A stretch of 34,369 bases of DNA from an uncultured cyanobacterium (GCA_902495705.1 CABUXT010000024.1:1-34369), one strand, 5' to 3'. Positions 14,336 through 22,197 are shown, counted from the first letter of the stretch. The notes: generated by a model not told the origin, from the sequence alone. A program made the numbers and translations.

Positions 14336-15208
14336 ATGATTGAAAAACACGTCATAAATATCAAAACCTATAATATGCCTATGATGGGGCTTTCAAACCC
14401 ATTTGTCGGAATGATGCCTCCTGCGCCTAATTATGCTGCGATGATGGGTATGTCGTTGTTTTCTTGCTCACAGCCAACAATGATGCCTATGCCGACTAAT
14501 ATTCCAATGACAATGCCAACAATGCCGACTGTTCCAACACCAACGACATTGCCGACTGTTCCAACACCAACGACATTGCCGACAAATATGAATATGACAG
14601 GCGTGAATATGCCATCTGTTCCGAATTATGCAAATATGTCAGGCGGAAGTTTGATGGATTCTTATATGTCAGGGTTGAAAAAACTTTTGAGTAATATGAA
14701 GTATATTCCAGCTCCGACATTTACCTTCCCTACTATCAATTTTAATAATACAACATCATCTACATCTGTGGATAATACATCTTATTCTTACAACTCTTCT
14801 TCAAAAATAAAACCGGGGTTGTTAAAAGGTAATTTGCAAGGTAAAGAGGGATTGATTACTCAACTTTGTCAAAAATACAATGTTGATGTCGGTGTTGTTC
14901 TTTCTATAATAGGGCAAGAATCAGGTTTTGGCACAAGCAATCTTGCTAAACATAACAATTTTATGGGCTATAGAGCTGCCGGAGATTTAGGAAAGAGCAG
15001 CAAAGGTTTTGGTTATTTCTCTACTCCTGAAAAAGGTTTAGAGGCTGCAATCAAAAATCTTGCATCTTATCCTAAAAGATATTCAAATATTAGTAAAATA
15101 GATTTTAATAATATGGATGCAATTGGAAAAATCTATTGCGAAGGTAATAGTTATTCTGCTGCTGTAAAAAATTTGTATAATACAAGGGTTAAAAACTATT
15201 TGGTTTAA
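14336..15208 (+). CDS. Met/Pro/Thr-rich protein with glucosaminidase (GH73-like) domain
   Basis: A 290-residue protein. The first 130 residues are low-complexity and rich in Met, Pro and Thr, including two tandem copies of PTVPTPTTL encoded by an exact 27-bp repeat (14524-14577). A Ser/Asn/Tyr linker follows (about 135-157). Residues about 165-290 resemble bacterial beta-N-acetylglucosaminidases of the FlgJ/GH73 type, which cut peptidoglycan glycan strands. IIGQESGFGTSNLAKHNNFMG carries the putative catalytic Glu at 195, and YFSTPEKGLEAAI is also typical. No signal peptide or membrane helix is present, so export would need another route. The ATG at 14336 has only AGGA about 13 bases upstream; the next ATG at 14375 has none. 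It precedes the min operon. Confidence 0.8.
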   Translation: MIEKHVINIKTYNMPMMGLSNPFVGMMPPAPNYAAMMGMSLFSCSQPTMMPMPTNIPMTMPTMPTVPTPTTLPTVPTPTTLPTNMNMTGVNMPSVPNYANMSGGSLMDSYMSGLKKLLSNMKYIPAPTFTFPTINFNNTTSSTSVDNTSYSYNSSSKIKPGLLKGNLQGKEGLITQLCQKYNVDVGVVLSIIGQESGFGTSNLAKHNNFMGYRAAGDLGKSSKGFGYFSTPEKGLEAAIKNLASYPKRYSNISKIDFNNMDAIGKIYCEGNSYSAAVKNLYNTRVKNYLV

Positions 15209-15244
15209 TATTTGAATTTCCTTTTTCAAAATATTACAAAACTA

Positions 15245-15250
15245 TATAAT
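15245..15250 (+). promoter_or_regulatory. Candidate -10 box for the min operon
   Basis: A consensus TATAAT lies 67 bases upstream of minC. The -35 region at the right distance (TTTTTC, 15222-15227) is poor. A small dyad ACTTA-TCCATG-TAAGT (15280-15295) lies downstream of it. Confidence 0.4.
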
Positions 15251-15316
15251 ATTCTTGAAGTCATGAATTGTTTCGTGTAACTTATCCATGTAAGTGAATT
15301 TTTTGGAAAGGGAAAA

Positions 15317-16282
15317 ATGGATAAGGGATATATTGAGAATGGTTTTATCGTTGATTTGACTTCTGCGAGAAAAACTTCTGAAATTATTTATGAACTTTCA
15401 AGAGTTTTGGATATGCCTGAATCTAAAGGAAAACATATTTGTTTGAAATTGGGTTCTGTAGATTTATCCACATCAGAATTAACAAGTATCAAAACCCTTG
15501 TTGAATTGATGGAATCTCAACTTGCTTTTATCAGCACAAGTTCAACAACAACTCTTGAATCAGCTACAGAATTGGATATTAAAATTTCTGAATTTACAAC
15601 TCAGGTTGAAGCTCCTGCTTTTGAATCTCAAGAACCTACTCCGGAGGTTTCTAACGCATTAGATAATATTTTTGGAGAAGATGGTCAGTCTGAAACTAAG
15701 TCAGAAAATAGCCAAGAAATAAAAGAAACTGAAAATGAAGAGGTCGAGGCAGATACAAAAGAGTCAGAACCAAAAACAGAACAACCTGTAGAAGATAAAG
15801 ACTCTGACGAAAAAGAAATTACTCCGATAATTCGTCACAATGACGCTATTGCAGAGCAAATCGTTGCTCAAGAATCTAAGGAAGAAACAGATGAAGAAAT
15901 TTCTGCAAAGAAAAATGTGGCAGAATCTCTTCCTACATTATATTTAAGAAAAACAATCCGTTCCGGACAAAGCATTTCATCAGACGGTAACATCTTGGTT
16001 ATCGGTGATGTAAACCCTGGGGCAGAAATTATCGCAAAAGGTGATATCACAGTTTGGGGTATCTTAGGCGGTATCGCTCATGCAGGTTCTGACGGTAACA
16101 ATTATGCAAAAATTCGTGCACTAAAACTTAACCCTGTTCAAATCAGAATTGGTGAAGTTTTTGCAAGAAGACCTGATACAGTTAATTTGCCATATATTCA
16201 AAAATCAAGTGAATATGTCCCTGAAGAGGCATTCACATATAAAGGCAGTATCGTTATCAGAAAAATACATGAAGAAAATTAA
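15317..16282 (+). CDS. minC: Septum site-determining protein MinC with a long acidic linker
   Basis: MinC inhibits FtsZ polymerisation away from mid-cell and is carried to the membrane by MinD. The C-terminal beta-helix domain (about residues 205-290) is clear, with RKTIRSGQSI, DGNILVIGDVNPGAEI, AKGDITVWGILGGIAHAG and RIGEVFARRPD. The N-terminal 90 residues fit the FtsZ-acting domain more weakly. Between them lies about 100 residues of Glu/Ser/Thr-rich, disordered-looking linker (residues 100-200), making the protein 321 residues against a usual 210-270. AAAGGGA precedes the ATG. minD follows 10 bases after the stop. Confidence 0.94.
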   Translation: MDKGYIENGFIVDLTSARKTSEIIYELSRVLDMPESKGKHICLKLGSVDLSTSELTSIKTLVELMESQLAFISTSSTTTLESATELDIKISEFTTQVEAPAFESQEPTPEVSNALDNIFGEDGQSETKSENSQEIKETENEEVEADTKESEPKTEQPVEDKDSDEKEITPIIRHNDAIAEQIVAQESKEETDEEISAKKNVAESLPTLYLRKTIRSGQSISSDGNILVIGDVNPGAEIIAKGDITVWGILGGIAHAGSDGNNYAKIRALKLNPVQIRIGEVFARRPDTVNLPYIQKSSEYVPEEAFTYKGSIVIRKIHEEN

Positions 16283-16292
16283 GGAGATATAA

Positions 16293-17108
16293 ATGACTGG
16301 TAGAGTAATAGTAATTACATCCGGAAAGGGCGGTGTCGGTAAAACTACAACTAACGCCAATATCGGTACAGCTCTTGCCAGAGCAGGCAACAAGGTTGTT
16401 ATGATTGATACAGACCTTGGTTTGAGAAACTTAGACCTGCTTTTGGGCTTGGAAAACAGAATTGTTTATACAATTGTTGACGTTGTTGAAAAACGTTGCA
16501 AATTGAAACAAGCACTTGTAAAAGATAAGAAAAATCCAAACCTTTGCTTGTTGGCGGCTGCTCAAACAAGAGATAAAACCGCAATTACAGAAGAACAATT
16601 GAAAGATATTTGCGAACAGTTGAAAAAAGATTTTGATTTTATCTTGGTAGACTGCCCTGCAGGTATTGAACAAGGTTTCCAAAACGCAGTAGCAGGGGCA
16701 ACTGAGGCAATTGTTGTTACAACTCCTGAAATGTCTGCTGTCCGTGATGCTGATAGAATTATCGGTTTGTTGGAGGCGAAAGAAGAAATTGAATCTTACA
16801 AATTGTTGTTAAACAGAGTAAGACCTAATTTGATTAAATCAAACGATATGATGAGCGTTGAAGATGTTGTTGAAATTCTTTCAGCGGATTTGATTGGTAT
16901 TATCCCTGAAGATACAGGCATCATCACATCAACTAACAAAGGTGAACCTATTGTTAATGACGAAAACTCATTAGCAGGTCAAGCTTATAGAAACGTAGCA
17001 CATAGAATTCTGGGCGAAGAAGTTCCGTTCTTGAACCTTGAAGAAGACAACTCATTGATGGGTAAGGTTAAGAAATTCTTCTCACACCTTGTAGGTAAGG
17101 AGAAGTAA
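16293..17108 (+). CDS. minD: Septum site-determining ATPase MinD
   Basis: MinD is a membrane-binding ATPase that recruits MinC and oscillates or gradients with MinE. The 271-residue protein has the deviant Walker A GKGGVGKTTT (residues 11-20) with the signature lysine K11, DTDLGLRNLD, and DCPAGIEQGF near residue 120. The C-terminal end (SLMGKVKKFFSHLVGKEK) forms the amphipathic membrane-targeting helix. AAGGAGA lies 6-7 bases before the ATG. The minE start follows one base after its stop. Confidence 0.97.
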   Translation: MTGRVIVITSGKGGVGKTTTNANIGTALARAGNKVVMIDTDLGLRNLDLLLGLENRIVYTIVDVVEKRCKLKQALVKDKKNPNLCLLAAAQTRDKTAITEEQLKDICEQLKKDFDFILVDCPAGIEQGFQNAVAGATEAIVVTTPEMSAVRDADRIIGLLEAKEEIESYKLLLNRVRPNLIKSNDMMSVEDVVEILSADLIGIIPEDTGIITSTNKGEPIVNDENSLAGQAYRNVAHRILGEEVPFLNLEEDNSLMGKVKKFFSHLVGKEK

Positions 17109-17109
17109 G

Positions 17110-17640
17110 ATGAGCGAAAATATTTTAAAAGAATTATGCAATAAAGTTCTAAGTTTGTTTAAACAAACCGAATCAGAAGAAGAAAGCGCGAAAAATGTTG
17201 CTTGCAACAGATTGCGTGTTGTATTGATGCAAGATAGAACAAATCTTACTCCTGAACTTTTGCAACGTATGAGAAAAGAACTTGTTGAGCTTTTGTCAAA
17301 ATACGTTGAAATGGACAAGGATGCTTTGGATTTAAACTTTGACCAAGAGGGCGACCAAATGGCATTGATGCTTTCAATCCCTGTAATTAGAGCAAAAGAC
17401 GAAAAAGAAATCGAAGAGGCTCTAAAAGCAGAAGATGAGGCAAAAGCAGCAGTAGAAGATTCTGAAACTGACGAAACCGAAGAAGGTTCAGATGAAGAAG
17501 ATTCAGAGGACGAAAGTGAAGACGAAGAGTCTGATGAAAATGACTCAGAAGATGAAATTTCTGAAGACAGTGAAGAAGATTCTCAAGACGAAAACAACGA
17601 CGATGATTCTTCAGAAGAAGAAATTGAAATCAAAGAATAA
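17110..17640 (+). CDS. minE: MinE with an acidic C-terminal extension
   Basis: MinE stimulates the MinD ATPase and sets the position of the division inhibitor. Residues 1-96 match the normal full-length protein: a membrane-active N-terminus, AKNVACNRLRVVLMQDRT (the MinD-contacting region), KYVEMDKDALDL and the beta strand MALMLSIPVI. Normal MinE stops at roughly 85-95 residues. Here it continues for 80 more, from 115 on almost entirely Asp, Glu and Ser (for example SEDESEDEESDENDSEDEIS), ending EIEIKE. The tail has continuous codons and no repeat boundary. MinC in the same operon also carries an acidic disordered segment. Confidence 0.92.
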   Translation: MSENILKELCNKVLSLFKQTESEEESAKNVACNRLRVVLMQDRTNLTPELLQRMRKELVELLSKYVEMDKDALDLNFDQEGDQMALMLSIPVIRAKDEKEIEEALKAEDEAKAAVEDSETDETEEGSDEEDSEDESEDEESDENDSEDEISEDSEEDSQDENNDDDSSEEEIEIKE

Positions 17641-17647
17641 TCTTTTT

Positions 17648-17760
17648 GTCACCCTGAATTGACTAGAATATGAGTTGAGCTAGAGCGAAACGCAATATTC
17701 TGTTCCTACTCGGTATTTCAGGGTCTCAAATTGAGCACATTAGTCTTAGGCTATATTTGA
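17648..17760. repeat. Single dispersed repeat between minE and its terminator
   Basis: It starts GTCACCCTGAATTGACTAGAA, has an internal AGAATAT...ATATTCT stem around AGCTAGAGCGAAACG, closes with TTTCAGGGTCTC, and then carries the AAATTGAGCACATTAGTCTTA tail. The same module occurs inverted at 18926 and 25336. It lies inside the minE transcript if the terminator at 17766 is used. Confidence 0.85.
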
Positions 17761-17765
17761 AATAC

Positions 17766-17799
17766 AAAAAAGAGAAAGAACAATCTTTCTCTTTTTTTT
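17766..17799. terminator. Bidirectional terminator between minE and the TrmB-type gene
   Basis: AAAAAGAGAAAGA and TCTTTCTCTTTTT pair around ACAA, followed by T on one strand and A on the other. The stem reaches the stop codon of the convergent gene at 17798. Confidence 0.85.
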
Positions 17800-18598
17800 A
17801 ATGTATATTGTATCCTGATTTTTTATCAAGGATTTTGTCTTTAAGCTTTTTGAACCCTGCACCGTAAAAGTATCGCAATTGCTCAGGAAATCTTTCATAC
17901 ACATCTAACAAATACATATCGTGAACAATAAATTCTTTTATCAAAAACGCGATGTCTTCATTCTGAGTCCAAACGATTTTTGACTCAATGCGCCCAAAGA
18001 CAGATTCTTTGTTGTCCGCTAGGATGTAAACCATTCTGCTACCTGTGTAGCGTTCGATTTCCTTTGCCCCTTCGTGCCTGTATACAAGCCCATAAATGGA
18101 TTTAAAATTGTCATATCCGACTATTTTTATATCGACCCCCCTGTCGTAAGCATCAGAAATTGCACCTTCTAAAAGTTTGTAATCGTTTGCCCACAGCTCC
18201 ATATAAAGGGTCTCTTTTGTGTTTTTGATGATTTCCTTAATCTTGTCTAAAATTGTTTCAGCACCGTTTATTGAGTGGATTGGCTCGTTGTAATCTTCTT
18301 TGACATTAGGAAGTTTTTTCTCTAAAAAGTCGATTGATGAATTAACTCGGCGCTTGAACCTTTGAGTAAGTTCGCGCGGAGAAATAGGACTGTACCTTTG
18401 CGGTTTTTCTTTTGTTGAATATACAATGCTTTCAGACTCAAGTGATTTTAGCGCATCATAGGCACGAGATTGCGGAATATCTGCATTTTGAGATACCTCA
18501 TAGCCTGTTGAAGGGTATTTTTTGAGTAAGGCGATATAAACCTTCGCCTCGTATGAATTGAACCCAAATTCTTTCAATTTTTCAACAATTGTGTCCAT
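17798..18598 (-). CDS. TrmB-family transcriptional regulator
   Basis: A 266-residue regulator with an N-terminal winged helix (residues about 1-75: EFGFNSYEAKVYIALLKKYPSTGYEVS, then IPQSRAYDALKSLESESIV). A short helical linker follows, then a C-terminal domain (about 105-250) with NTKETLYMELWAND and GVDIKIVGY, as in TrmB sensor domains of phospholipase-D-like fold. TrmB proteins are best known in archaea as sugar-responsive regulators and occur sporadically in bacteria. The ATG is at 18598. No clear ribosome binding site was found (upstream reads GCATAATGC). It is monocistronic and flanked by repeats, so its targets are not indicated by context. Confidence 0.88.
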   Translation of the reverse strand: MDTIVEKLKEFGFNSYEAKVYIALLKKYPSTGYEVSQNADIPQSRAYDALKSLESESIVYSTKEKPQRYSPISPRELTQRFKRRVNSSIDFLEKKLPNVKEDYNEPIHSINGAETILDKIKEIIKNTKETLYMELWANDYKLLEGAISDAYDRGVDIKIVGYDNFKSIYGLVYRHEGAKEIERYTGSRMVYILADNKESVFGRIESKIVWTQNEDIAFLIKEFIVHDMYLLDVYERFPEQLRYFYGAGFKKLKDKILDKKSGYNIH

Positions 18599-18639
18599 AC
18601 GCCGATTTTAGCATAATGCGCAGAGTAAGTCTAGGTGTA

Positions 18640-19042
18640 GGGCTACAGAGGGCAGGAAGGCAGGATGTCAGGAAGGCAGGTAAATTTTCTTCGGTCATTC
18701 CGAACTTGTTTCGGAATCTCAAATTGTACACGGAGGTCATTGTCATTCTGAACTGCGGATTTTGGCAAGTGCGCCGTGTGAACGAAGTGAACCCAGCACG
18801 TCTTGACGAGAGCTGCGTTGAGCCGGTAGAGTCGCCAATAATCCAAGACGGATTCAGAATCTTTTCCATAATTAATATTTAGCAAATGGCATTATTGATA
18901 AACCTTGATTATTGAGAAGATTCCGAACTACCGAGTAGGAACAGAATATTACGTTTCGCTTTAGCTCAACTCATATTCTAGTCAATTCGGAATGACAATT
19001 AATTATTGTTATGCACTCTGTTCCAGCTGTTCAGGGTGACAT
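18640..19042. repeat. Compound block of nested dispersed repeats
   Basis: It starts with a purine-rich stretch (GGCAGGAAGGCAGG twice, 18650-18680). From 18694 to 18996 several modules are joined: GTCATTCCGAAC/GTTTCGGAATCTC, a second start GTCATTCTGAACTGCGG, and a unique inner segment with GAACGAAGTGAACCCAGCACG. The TTTTCC..AATTAATA module follows, then the GAGTAGGAACAGAATATTACG module, closing TTCGGAATGAC. A stray arm TTCAGGGTGACA lies at 19030-19041. Open frames on both strands here (18582-18885) are repeat artefacts. Confidence 0.88.
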
Positions 19043-19449
19043 ATTTCCCATGCACACATAACAATTCGCAATCATACCTCTAATTATTAACTTTTGTAAC
19101 GTGCTCAAACTCAATAAAATCAACCGTTTTGCATGTTTGATACATGTTTTTTCGCATGATTGTTAAAGTTCAGGGGCGTGTATGTCGATATATTGAACAG
19201 TAAAAGATAGTTACGCATGTTTTGTAGAAAGGATTCAATAACAGATGCTGTACAAGACACCAAGAGGCAAACCTGTTTGATAGTAGCTTAACATTTCTTA
19301 ATTAGCTGAAAGTTAATCATATATGGAATGTAGATAAAAAGTATATACAGAGTAAATATTTTTTGTAAATTTTCAGCAAGAAAAAACGTTTATTAAAACA
19401 TAGTGAAATATAATACAAGTTTTCTATAAGAAAAGAAAGGATGAAGAAA
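19043..19449 (+). promoter_or_regulatory. Long upstream region of the 715-residue protein gene
   Basis: About 400 bases without a supported gene. It contains a perfect dyad CATGT-TTGAT-ACATG (19132-19146), further GCATG motifs at 19154 and 19215, and a consensus TATAAT at 19409-19414 with only a weak -35 (ACGTTT, 19386-19391). AAGAAAGG at 19433-19440 abuts an ATG at 19441 and so fits the ATG at 19450 (9-base spacing) better. A 12-codon frame at 19245 (MLYKTPRGKPV) is not convincing. Confidence 0.45.
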
Positions 19450-21597
19450 ATGAGTGTGCAAGGACTAACAATTCAACAATGCCGAGACATGATGAAAACA
19501 TTAGAATCTAAAAACGATGCAGCAAGTGTTGAATTAAAAAAAGCGTTGACTGCAAAAATTGGTGAGCTTTTGCAAGGTGCTAAAGATGAAAATGGCAAAT
19601 TGCCAAATACAGATTTGTTTATTCATACAGCAACTGAAAAAGATGGCTCAACTTATACTTCTGTAAAAGCTAAAAATGATGTACCGACAAAAGATGATGT
19701 TAAAACGATGGGTGAATATCGTAACAAAGACAATGTCAAAGGTACATTTGGTGAAAACGAAGAAACTGGTAAAGCAAGAACTAAAGCAGAGGTTAAACAA
19801 GATAAAGCTGAAATGAAAGCAGCTAAAAAGAGAGTAAAACAAGCTCAAAAAGACTTGAAAAATTACAAGTTTGATATTAACCATAAAGAAGAATACAGCA
19901 AAGTAAAAGCTGAAAAAATGCAAGCTCTAAGTGATGCAAGGGCAGAATTAGCTGAAAAACAAAATGATTATGCTCAATCAAAAGCTGAATATTCTGCAGT
20001 TAGCGGAAGAGCTAACAGAGGTATCAGAAAAGCTGCAAAACACAATGAAAAACACTATGATGATGTTGCAGAAAAGAGCGAAGCTACTGTATATTTGACA
20101 AAAGAGGAAGCTAAAAAAGCTCCAAAAGGTCAAAAAACAATTGTCTTAAACGAAGGTAACCTTAATACTTTGGCATCAATGCATCAATATGCAAAAGACC
20201 AAATTGAAAAGGCTGAACAATCAGGCAGTTCTCAAAAATTAGCTACAGCAAAAGAAAATTATGGTGAATGGTTGGATATCTTTGGTAAAACTGAAGATGG
20301 TAAGACTGATTACTCAAAAGTAGATACTAAAGCTGCTCAAAAAGCTTTGATGCACATAACAGGTGATGATGCAAACGGTAATATTGATGAGGTTCAAGTT
20401 GCAGCTAATATGTTGGGTGTATCAAAAGGCGAAGTAAAAAATACATTGAAAGCTTTTGGTTTTGGTACAGAAAGTGCATTGAACGCAAAACTTAAAGCCG
20501 GTGGTATTACAGCTGCTGCAACAGCTTTGGGTACAGTATTTAATAAAACTCACAGTCACAAGGTTGCAGAGGCATCTGCTACAGCTCAAGGTGAAACCGT
20601 TCAAGGTGAAATTAAATGGCTTGCCGGTAACGGTGAAGAATTTAGAAAATACTATGAGGCAAAAGGTGGCGATGCTTCAGTTAGCGTAGTTGCCGAAGCT
20701 TGTGCTAAAATCCCTGCAATCGGCAAGTTAGCCGCTCCAGCCCTAGCCGGTGTTACAGCCTTCTTATTGACTAAAGGTCAAACAGAAGATGCCTTCAATG
20801 GTGCTACAGTTGAGGCTGCATTGAATGACTTGAAAGTTATCAAAGGCAAAGACAATCAAGCTATTGTTAATAAAATCCAACAAATGGATTTGACAGGTGA
20901 CAAAGGTATTGATGATGGTATCAAAGCTGCGGTAATTAAAGCTGCAATTGGTGAAGATACGACAAAAGCAAACACAGAAGAATTGTTGGCAGCCTTCAAT
21001 AACCTAGAAAAAACTAAAAAGGCAATTGGTACAATTCAAGAACAAAAACCAGATGAACCGGTTCAACCTCCACAAGAAGAACCTCAACCTGAAAAACCAA
21101 AATTGGATGTAATTGATGACCCTAAGGTTGAACACATTCGTACAGAGTTGCCTAGAATGCCTTTGAGAGAAGGTACTTGGTACACATCTCACGGTTATGT
21201 TTCAGATGATGGCAAGACTCCAAGTGAGGCTGACCGTAGAAAAATCCAAAAAGAATTAGGTAAAGAAGACAACCGAATTGCTTATGTGGATACAAATGGT
21301 GACGGTGTTGCAAACTCAAGAGACAAAAAGGTATCATTACCTACAGAACTAGAGATTGATGGCAAAAAATACAAACTTGCAGACAACGCTAGAGAAAGAA
21401 TCATGAAACTACCTGCAAAAGGTGGCGGACGTAACGGTAAATATGGTGCTCACGTTGAATACGACAGAACAACTCACAGATGGTATGTTGTTAATGACAA
21501 GAAAGAAAAACTTGCAGGACCATATCCAACAGAGGCTCAAGCTACTTCTAAGAAAAATCAAATGCTGGAAGAAGCAAAGCCTAAAAAGACAGAATAA
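19450..21597 (+). CDS. Large uncharacterised protein with EF-hand-like loops
   Basis: A protein of 715 residues (718 if begun at 19441) with no recognised family. Numbering here is from the ATG at 19441. Residues 100-210 are a strongly charged Lys/Ala/Glu coiled coil. Around 309-321 is an EF-hand-like loop (DDANGNIDEVQ). Two Ala/Gly-rich hydrophobic stretches follow near 356-372 (GGITAAATALGTVF) and 425-445 (IPAIGKLAAPALAGVTAFLL), the latter able to span a membrane. A Pro/Glu linker lies at about 535-560. The C-terminal part has a dockerin-type calcium loop DTNGDGVANSRD at 617-628, then a small domain rich in Lys and Tyr. No N-terminal signal is present. Codons are well adapted. A strong terminator follows, so it is a monocistron. 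Confidence 0.85.
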   Translation: MSVQGLTIQQCRDMMKTLESKNDAASVELKKALTAKIGELLQGAKDENGKLPNTDLFIHTATEKDGSTYTSVKAKNDVPTKDDVKTMGEYRNKDNVKGTFGENEETGKARTKAEVKQDKAEMKAAKKRVKQAQKDLKNYKFDINHKEEYSKVKAEKMQALSDARAELAEKQNDYAQSKAEYSAVSGRANRGIRKAAKHNEKHYDDVAEKSEATVYLTKEEAKKAPKGQKTIVLNEGNLNTLASMHQYAKDQIEKAEQSGSSQKLATAKENYGEWLDIFGKTEDGKTDYSKVDTKAAQKALMHITGDDANGNIDEVQVAANMLGVSKGEVKNTLKAFGFGTESALNAKLKAGGITAAATALGTVFNKTHSHKVAEASATAQGETVQGEIKWLAGNGEEFRKYYEAKGGDASVSVVAEACAKIPAIGKLAAPALAGVTAFLLTKGQTEDAFNGATVEAALNDLKVIKGKDNQAIVNKIQQMDLTGDKGIDDGIKAAVIKAAIGEDTTKANTEELLAAFNNLEKTKKAIGTIQEQKPDEPVQPPQEEPQPEKPKLDVIDDPKVEHIRTELPRMPLREGTWYTSHGYVSDDGKTPSEADRRKIQKELGKEDNRIAYVDTNGDGVANSRDKKVSLPTELEIDGKKYKLADNARERIMKLPAKGGGRNGKYGAHVEYDRTTHRWYVVNDKKEKLAGPYPTEAQATSKKNQMLEEAKPKKTE

Positions 21598-21616
21598 TGA
21601 TAGGTTATTCATAAGG

Positions 21617-21650
21617 ATAGAGGCGGACTGAATGGTCCGCCTCTATTTTG
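21617..21650 (+). terminator. Terminator of the 715-residue protein gene
   Basis: ATAGAGGCGGAC and GTCCGCCTCTAT form a perfect 12-bp stem around TGAATG, followed by TTTTG. Confidence 0.92.
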
Positions 21651-21656
21651 TTTACT

Positions 21657-21920
21657 GTGTTTGTTTCGGAATCTCAAATTGAACACGGAGGTTATTGTCA
21701 TTCTGAACAGCAGGAGCAGAGTGCGATACGAAGTGGAGTCACGTTTTATGCGACTGCGTAGATTCAGAATCTATCAATGTTGATTTTAAAAAGAATACAT
21801 GTCACCCTGAATTTATTTCAGGGTCTCAAATATTACAAATTTCACATAAGACTAATATGTTTTATTAGCGATTCCGAAACAAGTTCGGAATGACATAGTT
21901 TTAAATTGTTCGGAATGACA
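21657..21920. repeat. Compound dispersed repeat block
   Basis: Left to right: a left arm remnant GTTTCGGAATCTC, then GTCATTCTGAACAGCAGGAG leading into the GCGATACGAAGTGGAGTCACG module (also at 25170 and 30077). A full two-arm unit follows, with left arm GTCACCCTGAA...TTCAGGGTCTC (21801-21827) and right arm GATTCCGAAACAAGTTCGGAA (TGAC), then a stray GTTCGGAATGACA. The block ends at the 3' end of the XRE gene. Confidence 0.87.
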
Positions 21921-21930
21921 GTCTTCCCTC

Positions 21931-22140
21931 TTAATCCAACATTTCTGACAATTTTACCCCAAGTGCATCTGCAATCATTTTTGCTTGGCGGATGTTTATG
22001 CAGCGTCTGGCAAGTTCATATTTTCCAATTGTAGATTTGTCGAGTCCAACCTCAAACCCCAGTTCTTCTTGCGAAAGCCCCTTTTGTGTCCTTATTTGAT
22101 AGAGTTTTTTGCCAAATATTTTGCAGATGTCTTTACTCAT
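21931..22140 (-). CDS. XRE-family helix-turn-helix regulator, next to a pilin-like gene
   Basis: A 69-residue protein that is nearly all HTH domain: KIFGKKLYQIRTQKGLSQEELGFEVGLDKSTIGKYELARRC and IRQAKMIADALGVKLSEML, the standard Cro/C1 five-helix fold. It probably binds DNA as a dimer and controls its own divergent promoter region. The frame extends to 22182 (MSTTRRNYC...), but that part reads through a promoter palindrome, and HTH homology begins at MSKDICKI, so I place the start at 22140. No ribosome binding site is obvious before it, so a leaderless message is possible. It diverges from the pilin-like gene at 22239 across 98 bases. Confidence 0.88.
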   Translation of the reverse strand: MSKDICKIFGKKLYQIRTQKGLSQEELGFEVGLDKSTIGKYELARRCINIRQAKMIADALGVKLSEMLD

Positions 22141-22147
22141 AATAAAT

Positions 22148-22160
22148 ATTGTGATACAAT
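22148..22160. promoter_or_regulatory. Second palindrome in the XRE/pilin intergenic region
   Basis: ATTGT-GAT-ACAAT is a perfect inverted repeat 8-20 bases upstream of the XRE start at 22140. Its position fits autoregulation of that gene. Sequence differs from the neighbouring GTAGACA palindrome. Confidence 0.45.
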
Positions 22161-22169
22161 AATTACGTC

Positions 22170-22197
22170 TTGTCGTAGACATTGTGTCTACTAAAAT
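22170..22197 (+). promoter_or_regulatory. Pilin-like gene promoter with operator in the spacer
   Basis: TTGTCG (22170-22175) and TAAAAT (22192-22197) are 16 bases apart. The perfect palindrome GTAGACATTGTGTCTAC (22175-22191) fills the spacer exactly. This is a classic site for a repressor that blocks RNA polymerase; the adjacent divergent XRE protein is the obvious candidate binder. Transcription would begin near 22204. Confidence 0.65.

Noticed and set aside
14524..14577. Short tandem repeat as a mobile or CRISPR element
   Set aside because: It is an in-frame 27-bp duplication inside a coding sequence, encoding PTVPTPTTL twice.
18582..18885. Several open frames on both strands
   Set aside because: They follow the dispersed repeats and have no domain, no ribosome binding site and no conservation signal visible.
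19217..19291. Leader peptide frames MFCRKDS... and MLYKTPRGKPV
   Set aside because: No good ribosome binding site for either and no attenuator-like hairpins with T-runs after them.
22141..22182. Upstream extension of the first XRE gene (MSTTRRNYC...)
   Set aside because: It would read through the candidate operator and promoter, and the HTH homology starts at MSKDICKI; kept only as a remote possibility.
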